NCBI GenBank assembly: GCA_964635545.1
Contig: CAZWOA010000016.1
Coordinates: 1 to 45,257 of the forward strand
Reading direction: 5' to 3'
Length of the DNA stretch: 45,257 nt
Source: JAGPIS01 sp964635545
Lineage (GTDB): Bacteria > Bacteroidota > Bacteroidia > Bacteroidales > Marinilabiliaceae
Part shown: positions 24,187 through 32,393 of the stretch, piece after piece
How the letters are laid out: each line of letters starts with the position of its first letter
Numbering within the stretch: position 1 is the stretch's first letter
The notes under the pieces: model-generated
The model's database searches: none
Told to the model about the DNA's origin: nothing
The model's input: the letters and a program-made list of their open reading frames with translations, nothing else
Position numbers and translations under genes: made by a program

Positions 24187-25539
24187 ATGTTGAAAAGAGA
24201 AAATAGCAGAGAAGGGATGAATATTATGAGGATGCAGGATCAGCACCCGGCCGATATTGCAGAGCAACTCTCAACACTTGACAAGAAGAGCAGAGATGTA
24301 TCGTTTCTACTGCTTCCAAGTGAGAAGAAATCTGATGTATTCACATATTTAGAATCTGAAATTCAACAAGAGATTATTAAATCCCTTAGCGATCAGGAGT
24401 TTGCCGAGGTACTTAATAACCTCGAGCCCGATGATAGAACGGCGCTTCTTGAAGATTTTCCCGATGATTTGATTAAGCATACCATAAACCTGCTTAACGC
24501 CAGCGAAAAACAGATTGCTCTTAACCTGATGGGATACCCTAAAGATTGTATTGCAAGGCTGATGACCCCCCAATATGTGCAGGCGCGTGCCGATTGGACG
24601 GTACAACAGGTGCTCGACCATATTAAGAAGCATGGAAAAAATGCTGAAACTCTTACCTTTATCTATATTGTTGATCATGCAAATCGCCTTATTGACGACC
24701 TGCGGATAGGCCAAATACTTATGGCTGATAACGATACGTTGGTATCGGACTTAATGGATTATAATTTTGTGGGCATATCTACCACCACATCAATGGAGGA
24801 TGGTTTTCAGATTTTTGAAAAGTATGACCGATCTGCACTTCCCATAATTACTGATAATGGTACGTTGGTGGGCATAGTTACTTTTGATGATATTATTGAA
24901 AGGATGCAACAGCGTGACACAGAGGATATACAGAAGTTCGGGGGTGTTGAGGGCCTCGACCTCTCATACACCCGCACTCCGTGGATGGAACTTGTGCGCA
25001 AAAGAGCAGGCTGGCTTGTAGTTCTGTTTCTGGGTGAGATGCTTACTGCCTCTGCAATGGGCTATTTCGATGGCGAGATTGAAAAAGCTGTGGTACTCGC
25101 CCTATTTGTACCGCTTATTATTTCCAGCGGCGGTAACTCAGGCTCACAGGCGGCATCGCTTATAATACGCGCCATGGCACTTCAGGAACTTCGGTTGAGG
25201 GATTGGTGGTATGTGATGAAAAAAGAGGTTATATCGGGTATTACACTGGGCCTAATACTTGGTGTGATTGGATTTCTAAGAATATTTTTATGGCAACATA
25301 TCGGATTATACGATTATGGTGTGTTCTGGGTAGCAGTGGGTTTAACGGTTTCGGTGTCGTTAATTCTTATTGTACTTTGGGGTACCTTATCTGGTGCTCT
25401 TATCCCGTTTATACTCCGTAAGCTAGGGCTTGACCCGGCAACTGCATCAGCACCTTTTGTGGCTACACTGGTGGATGTTACCGGATTGATAATTTACTTT
25501 AGTATTGCAGCGTTCTTCCTCAGTGGGAAACTGCTTTAG
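24187..25539 (+). CDS. mgtE: Magnesium transporter MgtE
   Basis: I start at ATG 24187 (MLKRENSREGMN). An upstream ATG adds a hydrophobic leader not expected here. The 450-residue protein has the MgtE N domain (HPADIAEQLSTL to LMTPQYVQARADWTV), paired CBS domains (about 130-250, ending LVGIVTFDDIIERM), the plug helix, and five membrane helices. The helices carry the signature VPLIISSGGNSGSQAASLIIRA and close with PFVATLVDVTGLIIYF. It is a Mg2+ channel gated by cytosolic Mg2+ binding to the N/CBS domains. Length and order are normal. Confidence 0.96.
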   Translation: MLKRENSREGMNIMRMQDQHPADIAEQLSTLDKKSRDVSFLLLPSEKKSDVFTYLESEIQQEIIKSLSDQEFAEVLNNLEPDDRTALLEDFPDDLIKHTINLLNASEKQIALNLMGYPKDCIARLMTPQYVQARADWTVQQVLDHIKKHGKNAETLTFIYIVDHANRLIDDLRIGQILMADNDTLVSDLMDYNFVGISTTTSMEDGFQIFEKYDRSALPIITDNGTLVGIVTFDDIIERMQQRDTEDIQKFGGVEGLDLSYTRTPWMELVRKRAGWLVVLFLGEMLTASAMGYFDGEIEKAVVLALFVPLIISSGGNSGSQAASLIIRAMALQELRLRDWWYVMKKEVISGITLGLILGVIGFLRIFLWQHIGLYDYGVFWVAVGLTVSVSLILIVLWGTLSGALIPFILRKLGLDPATASAPFVATLVDVTGLIIYFSIAAFFLSGKLL

Positions 25540-25540
25540 G

Positions 25541-25588
25541 CAATGTGCAATTAACAATGTGCAATTAACAATGTGCAATGTACAATTA
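25541..25588. repeat. Tandem 14-bp repeat after mgtE
   Basis: CAATGTGCAATTAA occurs twice exactly (25541-25554, 25555-25568), then once as CAATGTGCAATGTA, then a partial CAATTA, about 3.4 units in all. It lies directly behind the mgtE stop codon and before the terminator. It resembles the other low-complexity intergenic 'word' tracts in this window. Confidence 0.9.
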
Positions 25589-25600
25589 GAGACATATAAT

Positions 25601-25650
25601 AAAAAAACATCCTACTCACCATATTTGGTTTGTAGGATGTTTTGTTATTT
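25601..25650. terminator. Bidirectional terminator between mgtE and the PepSY gene
   Basis: AAAACATCCTAC (25604-25615) and GTAGGATGTTTT (25632-25643) form a perfect 12-pair stem around a 16-base loop. A-runs on the left and T-runs on the right suit termination of both convergent genes. Confidence 0.8.
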
Positions 25651-27196
25651 AGCAATTTTTTTGTTGGCCTTTCCTTTTTTGCGGTCGATGGTTTTTGTAC
25701 CATAAAAGTGTTCCGCTTACAAGCACCACAATACCTGCCATGCCTGCCAGTGGCACAATAAGAATATAGAATATTCCGAAAAATGACTCGAAGAAACGGC
25801 CTGTATGTATCTCAAGACACACGTTCCATAGCGATAGTTGTGAGTCATTAAGCAGGTTTTTAGGCATTTGAGGAAATACCTTTTCTGCAGGCGACATCAC
25901 CCCTTTATCGTAATCCACAGGATAGAATGTACTGTCTGGAGTTATTATGTGACCTGTGATTTTGAAGTCTCCCACCGGCCTTCCGCCTTGGGGTTCCACG
26001 TGAATCTTTTTAGATAGATAATTGTATATCTCCGGATGATCGGGATGCCAAAGGAAGAGTCCGCTAAACGACCCGATAAGATAGGCACCTCCTTCAAAGG
26101 GCTCAAAAATGGTGATGCCCATAACCGAAATAGGTGGCTGGTTCTTAAATGGTATCAGCTGTAGATTATCGGTCTCGGTATAGTACATGCCATCATAGGT
26201 AGATACTATAAGTATGTCTCTATCAGCATCATAAATTATGTCGCGCAACTTGTCATACCATGGGTTTGGCTGATCGAGATGCGAATGTTTTATTGGCTTC
26301 ACCTTTGAGTATGCAATGGCAATTAGCATTGGCGGTCGCAAAAATATTCCTGCTGTATAAACCACCAGCAAAAATGCTACACTCCATACTCCCACATGGT
26401 TGTGCCACTTCAGCGACCAGCGGTTTATCTTTACCATGCGCGAGAAGGTCTTCTCCTTTTTGCGTCGTCGCCTAATCCAATCGGGGAAGTAGAAATATAT
26501 TATCCCTGTTATGGATAGAAAAACGGTTACTAAACCGAGGAAATCGACAAATAGCTGACCCGGCAATCCAAATATTTCGCCGGAGTGAATTTGCCATAAA
26601 GTGGTGAACAGCAGTATCTTATTTTCATATCCATCGGGTGCGGGTATCTCAATTTTTTGCAGGTTACTGTTTATTCCATCTGCCTTACCCTTAAATAGAT
26701 ACGACCTGTTTAGTACAAAGAGAGTATCGCCCACGCTCTCTATTCCTACAAATCTATCGTGTGGGTCGTACTCTTCAAATCTTATCCATTTCGATTGCGA
26801 TTTGTCGTAACCCCATAATCCGTAAAGAGTTGCGGCATAGAGATTACCTTCTGCATCTTTGTGTACATCAAATATTTTACGATTGTCGCTTCCCTCTTTA
26901 AAACCCTCATTGAACGATTGATAATCAGTTAGTTTTGAATCGGTAAGCCATATGCCTATATTCCCGAAAACCAATAGGCTGTCATCACTCAATATCAAAC
27001 TACCTTTTATTGCCGCATTATTCCAATTATCATATTGGTAGAGCGATGGCAGATATTTACGGTTTACATCGATATCGGCAAAGTACTCTCGGTGATTCAT
27101 AAAAATACCGGTTATGCCGAAGTAGAGGAGCGCAAAGGACAATATAAGCCCTGGCCATCTGTGTAGCTTTCTAAAAAGTTTCCTGTAGTTTCTCAC
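25649..27196 (-). CDS. PepSY-type membrane protein with propeller-like extracytoplasmic repeats
   Basis: The 515-residue protein starts RKLFRKLHRWPGLILSFALLYF, the first helix of PepSY-associated membrane proteins. Further helices are at about 215-240, 262-287 (WHNHVGVWSVAFLLVVYTAGIF) and 474-502. The loops between helices 1-2 and 3-4 are large and contain 'DVHKDAEGNLYAATLYGLWGYD' style text, broken here as DAEGNLYAATLYGLW, and LIGSFSGLFLWHPD, which resemble propeller blades rather than PepSY domains. His residues in helices 1 and 3 could bind haem, as suggested for related PiuB-type iron reductases. It is the last gene of a four-gene unit, 12 bases behind DUF2024. Confidence 0.78.
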   Translation of the reverse strand: MRNYRKLFRKLHRWPGLILSFALLYFGITGIFMNHREYFADIDVNRKYLPSLYQYDNWNNAAIKGSLILSDDSLLVFGNIGIWLTDSKLTDYQSFNEGFKEGSDNRKIFDVHKDAEGNLYAATLYGLWGYDKSQSKWIRFEEYDPHDRFVGIESVGDTLFVLNRSYLFKGKADGINSNLQKIEIPAPDGYENKILLFTTLWQIHSGEIFGLPGQLFVDFLGLVTVFLSITGIIYFYFPDWIRRRRKKEKTFSRMVKINRWSLKWHNHVGVWSVAFLLVVYTAGIFLRPPMLIAIAYSKVKPIKHSHLDQPNPWYDKLRDIIYDADRDILIVSTYDGMYYTETDNLQLIPFKNQPPISVMGITIFEPFEGGAYLIGSFSGLFLWHPDHPEIYNYLSKKIHVEPQGGRPVGDFKITGHIITPDSTFYPVDYDKGVMSPAEKVFPQMPKNLLNDSQLSLWNVCLEIHTGRFFESFFGIFYILIVPLAGMAGIVVLVSGTLLWYKNHRPQKRKGQQKNC

Positions 27197-27208
27197 CTGA
27201 ATAGTGTA

Positions 27209-27472
27209 TTAAATGCAATTATCAAGTTCAACTATATGGAATCCTTTGGTATTTATGTCGTTCACCACCTCTTCCGACGCCTCTTCTATATGGCAGAAAC
27301 TGCACTCCTTAGAGGTCAACTCTTCCGATAATACCTCTTTACCATCGAGGTACTGACGACCGTAAGCATATATTTTTTTCTCATCTTTCACTTCTTGTGG
27401 AACCAATATGTCGAAATGCATCACCTTCCCGTCTTTGCGTTTCACATAAGTATCCCAAACGGCTACTTTCAT
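27209..27472 (-). CDS. DUF2024 family protein
   Basis: The 87-residue protein begins KVAVWDTYVKRKDGKVMHFDI and contains ECSFCHIE (a CxxC pair at about residues 57-60) and a closing KGFHIVELDNCI. This is the DUF2024 pattern, a small soluble family of unknown function. The CxxC could bind a metal or be redox-active (inference). It sits 21 bases after the PLP enzyme gene and 12 before the PepSY gene, so it belongs to that operon. Confidence 0.85.
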   Translation of the reverse strand: MKVAVWDTYVKRKDGKVMHFDILVPQEVKDEKKIYAYGRQYLDGKEVLSEELTSKECSFCHIEEASEEVVNDINTKGFHIVELDNCI

Positions 27473-27493
27473 AACATCTTCTTTTAAAGTGGT

Positions 27494-28885
27494 TTATATA
27501 TTTAGTTTCTCGAATCCTGCTTTCAGGTATCCGATTATTTCTTCTACATCTTCGGTGCCTACCGATAGTCGCATAAGGAATCTCGACAGTCCCATAGACC
27601 TCAATTCATCATCGGTATCGTAATATCTTGTCATGAGCGAGTAGGGCATAAGCATAGTATCTTCATAACCCATGCTGGGGCCTTTAACCCTTACGCCGCA
27701 ATTATCGTAGAATGTACGTGCTCTGTCCTTGCTCTCATTTTTAATTATAAAACTGATTACATGGCCTGCTCCATTGTTGAGCCCTTTGGGAGAATATACT
27801 TTTTCTACTTTTGGTTCATTCTCAAGGTAGCTCTTAACTATTGCAGCATTGGCAGCCATTTTCTTTATCCTGCGGTCAAAATCAGCCATGTTTTTCAGTA
27901 AGGTAGAGGTCTCCTGTGCATCTATTTCAAGATTTTTATATAGTTCAGCATCAGCAATATCGGCTTGTGCAGGATTTATGAATAGTGCACCGCCCATGTG
28001 GTCGTTCTTACCGTTTATACCTTTTGATGTGCTGTGTGCAATTATATCAACATTATGGCTGAATGGCGAAAAGTGATGAGGTGTTGCAATGGTGCTATCC
28101 ACAATCACAATAGCACCTGCTTTGTGGGCTTTCTCTACAATAGTGTCAATATCTTCAACCTGCAATAGTGGGTTGGAGGGTATCTCAAGAAAAACAACTG
28201 CCGTGTCATTATCAAAATCGGAACCATCATAACTGTTTAAGAATGTGGTGGGTAGATAAGCAAATCGTTGTGGCAGCTTACTGAACAGCTTATGAGAATC
28301 TATGTAGCAACTACCAATCACAACTGCTCTTTTGCCAGGTTTCATCTGCGATAGTACAGCACTATATATGGCTGCCATTCCACTATTGAAGGCAAAAGTA
28401 AGCTCGGGTGTTGCACCTTTCTCGAGTGCAGCAAGTGCGGTGGTTAACTGCTTTTCGTATTGCGGTTGCTCTATGTTATTCAGTATTCGGTAGGCTTTGC
28501 GGGCATTTAAAATAATTCCTGCGTTACAAATATCCTCCTTTGCTTCCGACTTGTATTGTGTTGGTACATAGATAATTGCGTAGTCATTGCCATTTTTGCT
28601 ATGTTCTTCAACTGTTGTTTTATTGCGCAAGTTTTCAGTGAAGTAGTTGTTAACCACATGATTAGCAGCCTTAATGTTCTGCACGGCAAATGAAGCAAAA
28701 TCCTTTTTTAAGTGAAGAGCCTCCACTTCACGCACATATGGGTGGGGTATGAAACGGGGATAACCCTGATTAGGAATTCGGGTATTCTCCTCATAATCAA
28801 TTATATCTTGCAAAACAGGGAAGTGGCAACTTATGCCGAATACCCCTCCTGAAATTATTGGCGTGTAATTTTCTGTCTGTTTCAT
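27494..28885 (-). CDS. PLP-dependent enzyme of the Cys/Met metabolism family
   Basis: The 463-residue protein has the fold type I features of the cystathionine/methionine-lyase family: FNSGMAAIYSAVL (about 166-178), VVFLEIPSNPLLQVEDI, the PLP-ring Asp in VIVDSTIATP, the Schiff-base Lys288 in IIAHSTSKGING, and the substrate-carboxylate Arg in FLMRLSVGTEDVEEI. It differs from typical members (about 400 residues) by a long N-terminal part of about 140 residues with its own motif text (IYVPTQYKSEAKEDICNAG). Gamma-lyase, gamma-synthase or another sulfur-amino-acid reaction is possible. It lies eight bases after the racemase-like gene. Confidence 0.82.
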   Translation of the reverse strand: MKQTENYTPIISGGVFGISCHFPVLQDIIDYEENTRIPNQGYPRFIPHPYVREVEALHLKKDFASFAVQNIKAANHVVNNYFTENLRNKTTVEEHSKNGNDYAIIYVPTQYKSEAKEDICNAGIILNARKAYRILNNIEQPQYEKQLTTALAALEKGATPELTFAFNSGMAAIYSAVLSQMKPGKRAVVIGSCYIDSHKLFSKLPQRFAYLPTTFLNSYDGSDFDNDTAVVFLEIPSNPLLQVEDIDTIVEKAHKAGAIVIVDSTIATPHHFSPFSHNVDIIAHSTSKGINGKNDHMGGALFINPAQADIADAELYKNLEIDAQETSTLLKNMADFDRRIKKMAANAAIVKSYLENEPKVEKVYSPKGLNNGAGHVISFIIKNESKDRARTFYDNCGVRVKGPSMGYEDTMLMPYSLMTRYYDTDDELRSMGLSRFLMRLSVGTEDVEEIIGYLKAGFEKLNI

Positions 28886-28892
28886 CGTTTTG

Positions 28893-29594
28893 TTAGGCTA
28901 TGCAGGTTTTTATTATATCGCTAATATGTGTTTTTGTTGTGTTGATAAATTTGAGATTTTCATACTCATCATCAGGAAACATTATTGGAAATTCGGTACA
29001 TCCAAGTACTACCGAGTCAATAGCGTCTCTATCTTTCATATGAGATATAATTTTAAGTATCTCCCGTTTAGTATCTTCTTTATAAACTCCCAACTCTATT
29101 TCGTTAAATAGTTTTTGGTTGATATATTCCATCTCACTCTCGTTGGGAATAGAGATGTTTATATCATATTTATTGAAAATATCCGTGTAAAAACTACTCT
29201 TCATGGTGAAGCTTGTTCCTATTAATACCGTTTTTTTTAGTCCCAATGACTTTGCATGTTGTGCTGCCGACTCCACAATACTTATAAGTGGCAGGTTAGT
29301 GTAAGCCTTTATTTTATCGAAAATCAGGTGTGGCGTATTTGCACTTATTGCTGCAAAGTGGGCTCCTGCCTTTTCTATACTTTTAAGGGCATTGCCTATA
29401 TATTGTGCCGCTTCATCAAGTCGGCCTGCTTTTAAATGGCCAATAAATACCGACATATTTACGCTATAAATTATCATCTCCGGATAGTTGAGGCTTCCAT
29501 CATTATTGATTTTATTGAAACTCGCAATTATCTCTTTATAGTAGTCAACTGTCGATTCGGGGCCTAAACCACCTATGATACCTATTTTTTTCAT
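28893..29594 (-). CDS. Aspartate/glutamate racemase family protein, first Cys replaced
   Basis: The 233-residue protein starts KKIGIIGGLGPESTVDYYKEI and contains VLIGTSFTMKSSFY, as amino-acid racemases do. The second catalytic Cys is present (Cys199 in VVLGCTEFP). The first, normally in a C-N-T motif, is Ala85 (ISANTPH). Classic two-Cys racemases use both as acid and base, so activity may be stereo-selective, or the protein may do another reaction. The 'SANTPH' form recurs in a racemase subfamily from memory. It is the first gene of the racemase-PLP-DUF2024-PepSY operon and is divergent from the NO reductase gene. Confidence 0.85.
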   Translation of the reverse strand: MKKIGIIGGLGPESTVDYYKEIIASFNKINNDGSLNYPEMIIYSVNMSVFIGHLKAGRLDEAAQYIGNALKSIEKAGAHFAAISANTPHLIFDKIKAYTNLPLISIVESAAQHAKSLGLKKTVLIGTSFTMKSSFYTDIFNKYDINISIPNESEMEYINQKLFNEIELGVYKEDTKREILKIISHMKDRDAIDSVVLGCTEFPIMFPDDEYENLKFINTTKTHISDIIKTCIA

Positions 29595-29706
29595 AATTCT
29601 TTATATTAGGTTATGGTGCTAAAATACTCAATACTATTACTAAACAGAATAGATAATTTTTTGTTTTAATACTGATTTAGCATTGTTGTACAAAAAAGGT
29701 TAGGAG

Positions 29707-29739
29707 CAAATTTACAAAATATTTTATAAAATCACCAAA
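29707..29739 (-). promoter_or_regulatory. Promoter of the racemase-PLP-DUF2024-PepSY operon
   Basis: On the minus strand TTTG (29736-29739) is followed after 21 bases by TAAATTTG (29707-29714), a good TTTG / TAnnTTTG pair. The predicted leader before the racemase start is about 110 bases. Confidence 0.5.
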
Positions 29740-29768
29740 AGACCTTTTTATCTTCTAATATCTTTTTT

Positions 29769-29776
29769 TACATTTG
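29769..29776 (+). promoter_or_regulatory. Promoter -7 element of the NO reductase gene
   Basis: TACATTTG matches TAnnTTTG and lies 82 bases upstream of the norB start. The -33 position reads TTTT rather than TTTG. I see no convincing FNR/HcpR-type palindrome, though TTGTACAA occurs at about 29685. Confidence 0.4.
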
Positions 29777-29858
29777 TGCCAGTTAGTTTAAGCAAAGTAC
29801 AGTGGTTTGTTTGTTATATAATCAATCCTAATTAATCTAAACTAAAAGTAATAAATTT

Positions 29859-32102
29859 ATGACAACTCGTAAACTTTGGCTCTACTTCATTTTAGTAATG
29901 GGCCTATCGTTCGCCGTTTTGGGATATTACGGCGTTGAAATTTATCGAAAAGCACCGCCTATTCCCGAGAAGGTTGTTACCGAGGATGGTACATTACTCT
30001 TCACCGGCCAGGATATTAAGGACGGTATGAATGTATGGCAATCAATAGGTGGCCAGGCTGTAGGTACTATATGGGGGCACGGTGCTTACCAAGCGCCCGA
30101 TTGGAGTGCCGACTGGCTTCACAAAGAGGCTTTACATATTCTTGATCAGCTCGCCTTAAGCCGTGATTCTGTGCCATACGATCAGCTATCGGATGAGCGC
30201 AAGGCTGCATTACAGGTGATTATACAGAAAGAGTTAAGGACAAACACTTACGATGAGTCAACTAAAACTCTTACAATCTCTAATCTTCGTGCTGCTGCCA
30301 TCAGTGCCAATAGTGAGTATTATGCCGGACTATTTACCGACGAGCCATCGTTGGATAAAACCCGCGATACCTACGCTATTCCTGTTAATTCATTGAAAGA
30401 TCCGGAGAGGGTACGTCTGATGAACTCCTTCTTCTTCTGGACTGCATGGTCATGTGTTACAGAGCGCCCCGATGATGTAATTACATATACAAATAACTGG
30501 CCTGCTGATGATTTGGTGGGTAACAAACCTGCTGGTTCACTTCTTCTATGGACCGGGTTTAGTGTAATTATGCTTCTTGCCGGTATCGGACTTATGGTGC
30601 TTTTCTATGCTAAGAAAAAAGAAGAAGATCCTGATTTTAAGGTTTCATCAATAATACCATTGCTTAACGAGGAGCAAACTCCTTCACAAAGGGCGCTTGT
30701 GAAATATTTCTGGATAGTATCTGCTTTGATACTTGTTCAGATTGCGGCCGGTATCCTTACTGCTCACTATACCGTTGAAGGTCAAATGCTATATGGATTC
30801 CCATTAGCCGACTTCCTGCCATATGCAGTTACCAGAACATGGCACGTTCAATTAGCTATTTTTTGGATTGCAACATCTTGGTTAGCAACCGGTTTGTATT
30901 ATGCTCCTGCAATTTCGGGTATCGAACCTAAATTCCAACGACTTGGAGTTAACGTATTATTTGGTGCTCTGTTGGTTATCGTAGTTGGTTCATTGATTGG
31001 CCAATGGATGGGCGTTATGCAAAAGCTAGGTTATGTGGATAACTTCTGGTTTGGGCACCAAGGATATGAGTATGTAGAGCTTGGTCGTTTCTGGCAGCTA
31101 TTCCTGTTTGTAGGTCTTATTATTTGGTTGTTCCTTATGGGAAGAGCAATATGGCCAGCACTTAAGCAGCGATCAGAAAATAGAAACCTATTGATACTCT
31201 TCCTGATATCAACAATTGCTATTGCAGCATTCTATGGTGCAGGACTTATGTGGGGTCGTCAGACTCACCTTGCAGTTGCTGAATACTGGCGCTGGTGGGT
31301 TGTTCACCTTTGGGTAGAGGGATTCTTCGAGGTATTTGCTGCTGTGGTAACTGCATTCTTGTTTGTTCGCCTTCAAATACTTAGAGCATCCACAGCTACT
31401 GTTGCTGTATTGTTCTCTACAGTAGTGTTCTTGTTAGGCGGTATTCTTGGTACATTCCACCACCTATACTTCTCTGGTACACCTACAGCGGTACTTGCAT
31501 TAGGGTCCACATTTAGTGCGCTCGAAGTGGTGCCTCTGGTGTTGATGGGCTTTGAGGCATACGAGAATTTACGTATAAGTCAGAGTAGTGAATGGATTAA
31601 AGCATATAAATGGCCAATATATTATTTTATTGCTGTTGCATTCTGGAACCTTGTGGGTGCAGGTATCTTCGGATTCCTTATTAACCCGCCAATTGCACTA
31701 TATTATATGCAAGGCTTAAATACCACACCGGTGCACGGTCATACTGCTCTGTTTGGTGTGTATGGTATGTTAGGCATAGGCCTTATGATGTTTGTACTGC
31801 GCGACATGAATAAAAAAGTAGTGTGGGAAGAGAAATGGGCTAAGTGGGGCTTCTGGTTAATTAATATCGGACTTGTATTGATGGTTCTTATCAGTATGCT
31901 TCCTGTAGGATTGGCACAAACCATAGCAAGTGTTAACGAAGGAATGTGGTATGCACGTTCTGCTGAGTTTATGGAACAACCATATATACTCACCTTAAAA
32001 TGGCTGCGTATTGTTGGTGATACTGTATTTGCACTTGGCGCCATGGCTACGGTATGGTTTATATTCGGACTCTCATTTGGGTGGAGTATAAAGAAAGACT
32101 AA
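29859..32102 (+). CDS. norB: Quinol-dependent nitric oxide reductase (qNOR)
   Basis: The 747-residue protein joins an N-terminal cytochrome-c-like domain without haem c motif (about 35-215, with WQSIGGQAVGTIWGHGAYQAPDW) to a haem-copper oxidase-type membrane domain. Metal ligands are all visible: His329 (TWHV), His483 with Glu487 and Glu491 (HLWVEGFFE), His534/His535 (GTFHHLYF) and His626/His628 (HGHTALFG). It reduces NO to N2O with electrons from quinol. It stands alone between its own promoter-like motif and a terminator, so it is likely an NO-detoxifying or denitrification step induced separately. Confidence 0.95.
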   Translation: MTTRKLWLYFILVMGLSFAVLGYYGVEIYRKAPPIPEKVVTEDGTLLFTGQDIKDGMNVWQSIGGQAVGTIWGHGAYQAPDWSADWLHKEALHILDQLALSRDSVPYDQLSDERKAALQVIIQKELRTNTYDESTKTLTISNLRAAAISANSEYYAGLFTDEPSLDKTRDTYAIPVNSLKDPERVRLMNSFFFWTAWSCVTERPDDVITYTNNWPADDLVGNKPAGSLLLWTGFSVIMLLAGIGLMVLFYAKKKEEDPDFKVSSIIPLLNEEQTPSQRALVKYFWIVSALILVQIAAGILTAHYTVEGQMLYGFPLADFLPYAVTRTWHVQLAIFWIATSWLATGLYYAPAISGIEPKFQRLGVNVLFGALLVIVVGSLIGQWMGVMQKLGYVDNFWFGHQGYEYVELGRFWQLFLFVGLIIWLFLMGRAIWPALKQRSENRNLLILFLISTIAIAAFYGAGLMWGRQTHLAVAEYWRWWVVHLWVEGFFEVFAAVVTAFLFVRLQILRASTATVAVLFSTVVFLLGGILGTFHHLYFSGTPTAVLALGSTFSALEVVPLVLMGFEAYENLRISQSSEWIKAYKWPIYYFIAVAFWNLVGAGIFGFLINPPIALYYMQGLNTTPVHGHTALFGVYGMLGIGLMMFVLRDMNKKVVWEEKWAKWGFWLINIGLVLMVLISMLPVGLAQTIASVNEGMWYARSAEFMEQPYILTLKWLRIVGDTVFALGAMATVWFIFGLSFGWSIKKD

Positions 32103-32128
32103 GTTTTTCTAGTTTAATAATTCGTTTA

Positions 32129-32168
32129 AGCCCTGCCGGAGTTTTCTTTGGCAGGGTTTATTTTTTTC
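32129..32168 (+). terminator. Rho-independent terminator of the NO reductase gene
   Basis: CCCTGCC (32131-32137) and GGCAGGG (32150-32156) form a GC-rich stem with a 12-base loop, followed by TTTATTTTTTT. Confidence 0.88.
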
Positions 32169-32393
32169 ATGACGTTAGATGTGCTCGATAACATGTTAAG
32201 TCGTTTGAAGTTCCTTTTAAATGTCATTGTTTGTTCTAAGTCATTTGGGTACTTTTGGATGTGAGGGTGCATGTTTTTACATCCTTTTTTCTTAATCTTC
32301 TGCTTAAAGCAATTGAATATAATATGTTTAAATATTGACTTATTTAATAATAATTCGGTTGGTAAAAATCATTAAACTAATAACTTACACATC

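Noticed and set aside
29859..32102. NO dismutase (Nod) instead of NO reductase
   Set aside because: Nod proteins are reported to replace an FeB-ligand His and lose key Glu residues. Here His483, His534, His535, Glu487 and Glu491 are all present, so ordinary qNOR is the better call.
32169..32393. Riboswitch or small RNA before maeB
   Set aside because: I see no strong stem or known motif in this AT-rich stretch, only plain intergenic sequence.
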